Program-made: the position numbers and the translations under genes
Assembly (NCBI GenBank): GCA_019136175.1
Contig: JAGVUS010000477.1
Coordinates: forward strand, 1 to 6,749
Direction: 5' to 3'
Source: Chloroflexota bacterium
GTDB taxonomy: Bacteria > Chloroflexota > Anaerolineae > Anaerolineales > Anaerolineaceae
Length of the DNA stretch: 6,749 nt
Part shown: piece after piece, positions 6,432 through 6,749 of the stretch
How positions within the stretch are numbered: the stretch's first letter is position 1
Layout: each line of letters opens with the position of its first letter
Notes under the pieces: generated by a model
What the model was told of the DNA's origin: nothing
The model's database searches: none
Seen by the model: only the letters and a program-made list of their open reading frames with translations

Positions 6432-6749
6432 ATGAATACAAAATCACCCCCCCCATTCCTTGCCATTATTTTAACCAGCATTTTACTTGCATTCATTGGT
6501 TTTGGCGGACTGGCATGGCTGTTTCTGGACACCCTGCCAACCCTGGGATACCGCTGGCTTTTCTTTTTCTTTGCCACGCTGGCTGCCAGTGGCATTTTCC
6601 TACCGGTGGTGTATTTTCTCAGTAGGCGATTTCCCTCCACACCCCCGGCGGATGGGCAGGTCATCATCCGGCAGAGCACCTGGTTTGGTGTCTATGTGGG
6701 TATCCTTGCCTGGCTGCAATTGGGCAGGGTGCTGACGCTGCCGATTGCC
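6432..6749 (+). CDS. Multi-pass membrane protein of unknown function, 3'-truncated by window edge
   Basis: The frame is open for 106 codons to the window edge with no stop. After a short N-terminus (MNTKSPPP) there are three hydrophobic stretches: about 9-32, about 38-64 (with the aromatic run WLFFFF) and about 83-106. Between the second and third lies a polar loop with RRFPSTPPADGQ (65-76). No catalytic motif or known family signature is recognised, and no cleavable signal peptide is evident; the first hydrophobic stretch looks like a membrane anchor. The phrase WLQLGRVL (94-101) resembles short conserved membrane proteins I recall from Anaerolineae, but that is an impression, not a search result. 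It is divergent from the metH operon with 308 nt between start codons. The ATG is chosen because it follows a consensus -10 box at leaderless distance. A run of eight C (6447-6454) falls at codons 6-8. Coding status is supported by the composition, the membrane pattern and the promoter. Confidence 0.75.
   Translation, partial: MNTKSPPPFLAIILTSILLAFIGFGGLAWLFLDTLPTLGYRWLFFFFATLAASGIFLPVVYFLSRRFPSTPPADGQVIIRQSTWFGVYVGILAWLQLGRVLTLPIA

Overview
The window looks like part of a chromosome from a moderately GC-rich bacterium, probably Chloroflexota and most likely an Anaerolineae-type lineage. This placement is an inference from remembered protein styles: the YSWGYP form of the MetH activation domain, a homocysteine methyltransferase/MTHFR fusion of the Bacillus YitJ type, and a type III rather than type I pantothenate kinase. 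No phylogeny was run. There are no insertion sequences, CRISPR arrays, tRNAs or rRNAs, and no sign of recent transfer.

Layout: about 95% of the window is one minus-strand transcription unit, read from right to left. A promoter near 6350-6379 leads into a complete SAM-I (S-box) riboswitch at 6200-6313. Next come an antiterminator/terminator switch at 6152-6212 and a strong Shine-Dalgarno, then metH (cobalamin-dependent methionine synthase, 1171 aa, 6123-2608). After a 26-nt gap comes a 623-aa homocysteine S-methyltransferase/methylenetetrahydrofolate reductase fusion (2581-710). After a 19-nt gap comes coaX (type III pantothenate kinase, from 690), whose 3' end is cut off by the left edge. On the plus strand, a divergent gene begins at 6432 and runs off the right edge. 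It encodes a membrane protein of unknown function and appears to be transcribed without a leader. The 308-nt region between the divergent genes (6124-6431) is filled by the riboswitch, its expression platform and the two promoters. There is no other gene-free stretch over 300 nt.

How it works together: the MTHFR domain reduces 5,10-methylene-THF to 5-methyl-THF. MetH moves that methyl group through cobalamin to homocysteine to give methionine, the precursor of SAM. The leader RNA reads SAM: when SAM is high, the P1 helix holds the strand that would otherwise form the antiterminator, so transcription stops before metH. CoaX makes 4'-phosphopantothenate for coenzyme A and appears to lie under the same SAM control by read-through.

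No wholly new system is visible. The points most worth checking are the detailed architecture of the riboswitch, the two separate zinc-type homocysteine domains in one operon, the placement of coaX under SAM control, the non-enterobacterial SAM-binding residues of the MetH activation domain, and the leaderless divergent gene.
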